The notes under the pieces are model-generated. The model was given only the letters and a program-made list of their open reading frames with translations, did not search any database and was not told the DNA's origin. The position numbers were made by a program, and so were the translations under genes. Of a stretch of 64,000 nt of DNA, positions 62,713 to 64,000 are shown piece after piece. Each line of letters begins with the position of its first letter. The first letter of the stretch is position 1. Source of the stretch: Sulfurimonas sp. (GTDB taxonomy: Bacteria > Campylobacterota > Campylobacteria > Campylobacterales > Sulfurimonadaceae); contig NZ_CP093396.1 in assembly GCF_029027405.1 (NCBI RefSeq), positions 2,553,497 through 2,617,496 on the forward strand, given 5' to 3'.

Positions 62713-62793
62713 TATTTAGATCATATTTCTCCAAATGAATTTGAAAAAAGATATAATAAAAAGGTTAAAAATAATATGTTGCTAACTGACTAA
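62710..62793 (+). pseudogene. Remnant of an IS3-family transposase (C-terminal end)
   Basis: The frame reads NYLDHISPNEFEKRYNKKV and ends at a TAA at 62791, which resembles the conserved end of IS3-type OrfB proteins (YLSPxEFE). The following bases (TGTCTCTTAAATAGGGAACA) look like an element end. About 28 codons remain. It abuts the AraC remnant, so this element probably destroyed that gene and then decayed. Confidence 0.6.
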
Positions 62794-62860
62794 ATAAGTG
62801 TCTCTTAAATAGGGAACATTCCAAACTTCAAATAGTCAAGCCGTTAAATGAGAAAGGAAC

Positions 62861-63265
62861 ATGGAAAAAATAAAATTAAAATATGCACCAATGATTATTG
62901 TCATCTATTTTTCAGTGATGGGGTTAGCTATAGCATTATTGATTAGTGTACTTAAATACTTTATGGAAGGTAGTTCAATTATAAAAATTCTTGAAGCACC
63001 TTTATCTATATCTATTATAGTAACTCTTATTGGTTTAGTTTATTGTGAAGTTAGTTCTTGGATAAAAAACTTATGGATTGGTTCAATTATATTTGGTATT
63101 TTATCATCAAATCTATTTATATTTTCACTGCCTATATCATCATTAGTGTTTAATGGAGAAATTGGTGCTTTAGCACCATTAAATTTATATTTAGCATTAA
63201 CTTTATTGGGAAGTCCTCTTTTAGGTTCAATATATTTTACGATAAAAAGAAGTAAACTCTTTTGA
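62861..63265 (+). CDS. Small four-helix membrane protein, unknown function
   Basis: 134 residues with about four hydrophobic segments (IIVIYFSVMGLAIALLISVL; LSISIIVTLIGLVY; IIFGILSSNLFIFSLPI; LYLALTLLGSPLLGSIYFTI). AGAAAGGAAC precedes the ATG. There are no motifs I recognise. It lies between a transposon-remnant zone and a permease gene. Function unknown. Confidence 0.55.
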   Translation: MEKIKLKYAPMIIVIYFSVMGLAIALLISVLKYFMEGSSIIKILEAPLSISIIVTLIGLVYCEVSSWIKNLWIGSIIFGILSSNLFIFSLPISSLVFNGEIGALAPLNLYLALTLLGSPLLGSIYFTIKRSKLF

Positions 63266-63272
63266 CATCCCA

Positions 63273-63293
63273 CAACTTTTTAAAAAAAAGTTG
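63273..63293 (+). terminator. Weak hairpin after the small membrane protein gene
   Basis: CAACTTTT and AAAAGTTG form an 8-bp stem with a 5-nt loop, 8 bp after the stop. The plus strand continues with A-residues rather than T, so termination is doubtful. Confidence 0.3.
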
Positions 63294-63380
63294 CAAAAAA
63301 ATGCTAAGCCCTTCGAAGTGATAAGAAAACAGAAAAAAAATCGGAATCACAACCGTTATCTATAAAGTACATGGAGTAAT

Positions 63381-64000
63381 ATGGAATTTTCAACAGAAAT
63401 ATTATTAATTTTATTTTTTGTGGGGATACTTGCAGGAATAATAGATACTATAGCAGGTGGAGGTGGATTAATAACTATCCCCGCACTATTATTTGCAGGT
63501 ATGCCTCCAGCAACAGCACTTGGAACAAATAAATTACAGTCAGTTTTTGGTACTTTTACTGCTTCTCTGTATTTCATTAGAAAAAAAATGATTAAATTAA
63601 AAGATATGAAATTAATGATTATTATTGCTTTTTGTAGTTCCATATTTGGAGGATGGGCTTTATTAAAAATTGATTCATCTTTGCTAATTAAAATTGTTCC
63701 TATTCTTTTAATTTTAATTGGAATATTTTTTTTATTATCTAAAGATATCGGTAAAGTAGAAAAACATAAAATAGTATCAACTGTTTTTTTCACATTTACA
63801 TTTATAGTAATAATAAGTTTTTATGATGGTTTCTTTGGACCTGGTACAGGTTCATTTTTTACGATTGCTTTTATATATTTATTAGGTAACAATATATTAC
63901 AAGCTACAGCACAAACAAAAATATTAAATTTTGCCACAAATTTAGGTTCATTATTGATTTTTTCTTTTTTAGGAGAAATATATTTATGGATTGGATTAGT
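63381..64000 (+). CDS. TauE/SafE (TSUP)-family permease, 3' end outside window
   Basis: The frame starts at ATG 63381 with GGAG 6 nt upstream and stays open to the window end (about 206 residues). It reads FVGILAGIIDTIAGGGGLITIPAL and PPATALGTNKLQSVFGTF, the TSUP signature, with a second repeat FYDGFFGPGTGSFFTIAF and AQTKILNFATNLGSL. Such membrane proteins export sulfite, sulfonates or organic acids. The substrate is not evident. A reverse-strand open frame over the same region is a shadow. Confidence 0.85.
   Translation, partial: MEFSTEILLILFFVGILAGIIDTIAGGGGLITIPALLFAGMPPATALGTNKLQSVFGTFTASLYFIRKKMIKLKDMKLMIIIAFCSSIFGGWALLKIDSSLLIKIVPILLILIGIFFLLSKDIGKVEKHKIVSTVFFTFTFIVIISFYDGFFGPGTGSFFTIAFIYLLGNNILQATAQTKILNFATNLGSLLIFSFLGEIYLWIGL

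Noticed and set aside
63356..63793. Minus-strand open frame of 145 codons
   Set aside because: It is the shadow of the TauE/SafE permease gene on the plus strand, which has a good start, a signature and membrane helices.
1..64000. tRNA, rRNA or CRISPR array
   Set aside because: I read the intergenic regions, nearly all under 160 bp, and found no cloverleaf, no short regularly spaced repeats and no cas genes.

Overview
The window is AT-rich and looks like a chromosomal segment of a Campylobacterota (epsilonproteobacterial) species, most like a Sulfurimonas-type organism. The lineage evidence is the futalosine-pathway mqnA end, the short biotin synthase, a DUF115 motility accessory factor (Maf), a di-haem cytochrome c peroxidase, a 7TMR-DISM histidine kinase, and two tandem flagellin genes with different sigma-factor promoters. 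I see no tRNA, rRNA or CRISPR array. Genus assignment is inference.

Layout. 1-7.7 kb is housekeeping: mqnA 3' end, cytochrome c peroxidase, a GGDEF/EAL protein, malic enzyme, a sugar MFS transporter, a Cof-type HAD phosphatase and a short-chain dehydrogenase. 7.7-36 kb is a flagellar and flagellin-glycosylation island. fliS and fliD diverge from a short region with back-to-back sigma28-type promoters. fliD then leads a run of 17 plus-strand genes to 27.7 kb in which every junction overlaps or is at most 1 nt apart. These encode three glycosyltransferases, two asparagine-synthase-like amidotransferases, two radical SAM/SPASM proteins, a GNAT acetyltransferase, a WbqC protein, an RmlB-like dehydratase, a DegT aminotransferase, four methyltransferases and a DUF354 protein. 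A convergent minus-strand operon (27.7-31.3 kb) supplies nonulosonate (sialic-acid-like) synthesis and activation: a CBS-cupin protein, a NeuB-like synthase lacking the SAF domain, a methyltransferase and a cytidylyltransferase-phosphatase fusion. Then come Maf and two flagellins, one behind a sigma54-type and one behind a sigma28-type promoter. Together they would build, activate, decorate and transfer sugars to flagellin.

36-49.8 kb is mixed chromosomal content: topA, a phosphodiesterase, bioB, an antiporter, an AMMECR1-like protein, panE, another methyltransferase-asnB pair, a GAF protein, arsC, a NifU-like scaffold without its usual cysteines, a dCMP deaminase, and a divergent histidine kinase/response regulator pair.

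49.8-55.1 kb holds the most unusual structure. Two tandem units each carry a secreted putative outer-membrane barrel protein with a C-terminal Ig/cadherin-like tail, followed by an AAA_14/DUF4143-type ATPase. The first ~1,016 bp of the two barrel units are identical by eye, promoter region included, and divergence begins abruptly at the tail domain.

55.1-64 kb begins with a SurA-type foldase. A siderophore-uptake-like cassette follows: a PchR-like AraC regulator, a FyuA-like TonB receptor, a methyltransferase and an MFS permease. The permease is split by an IS3-family element with 42-bp imperfect inverted repeats. Beyond it lie relics of a second AraC regulator and a second IS3 transposase, a small membrane protein, and a TauE/SafE permease cut by the window end.
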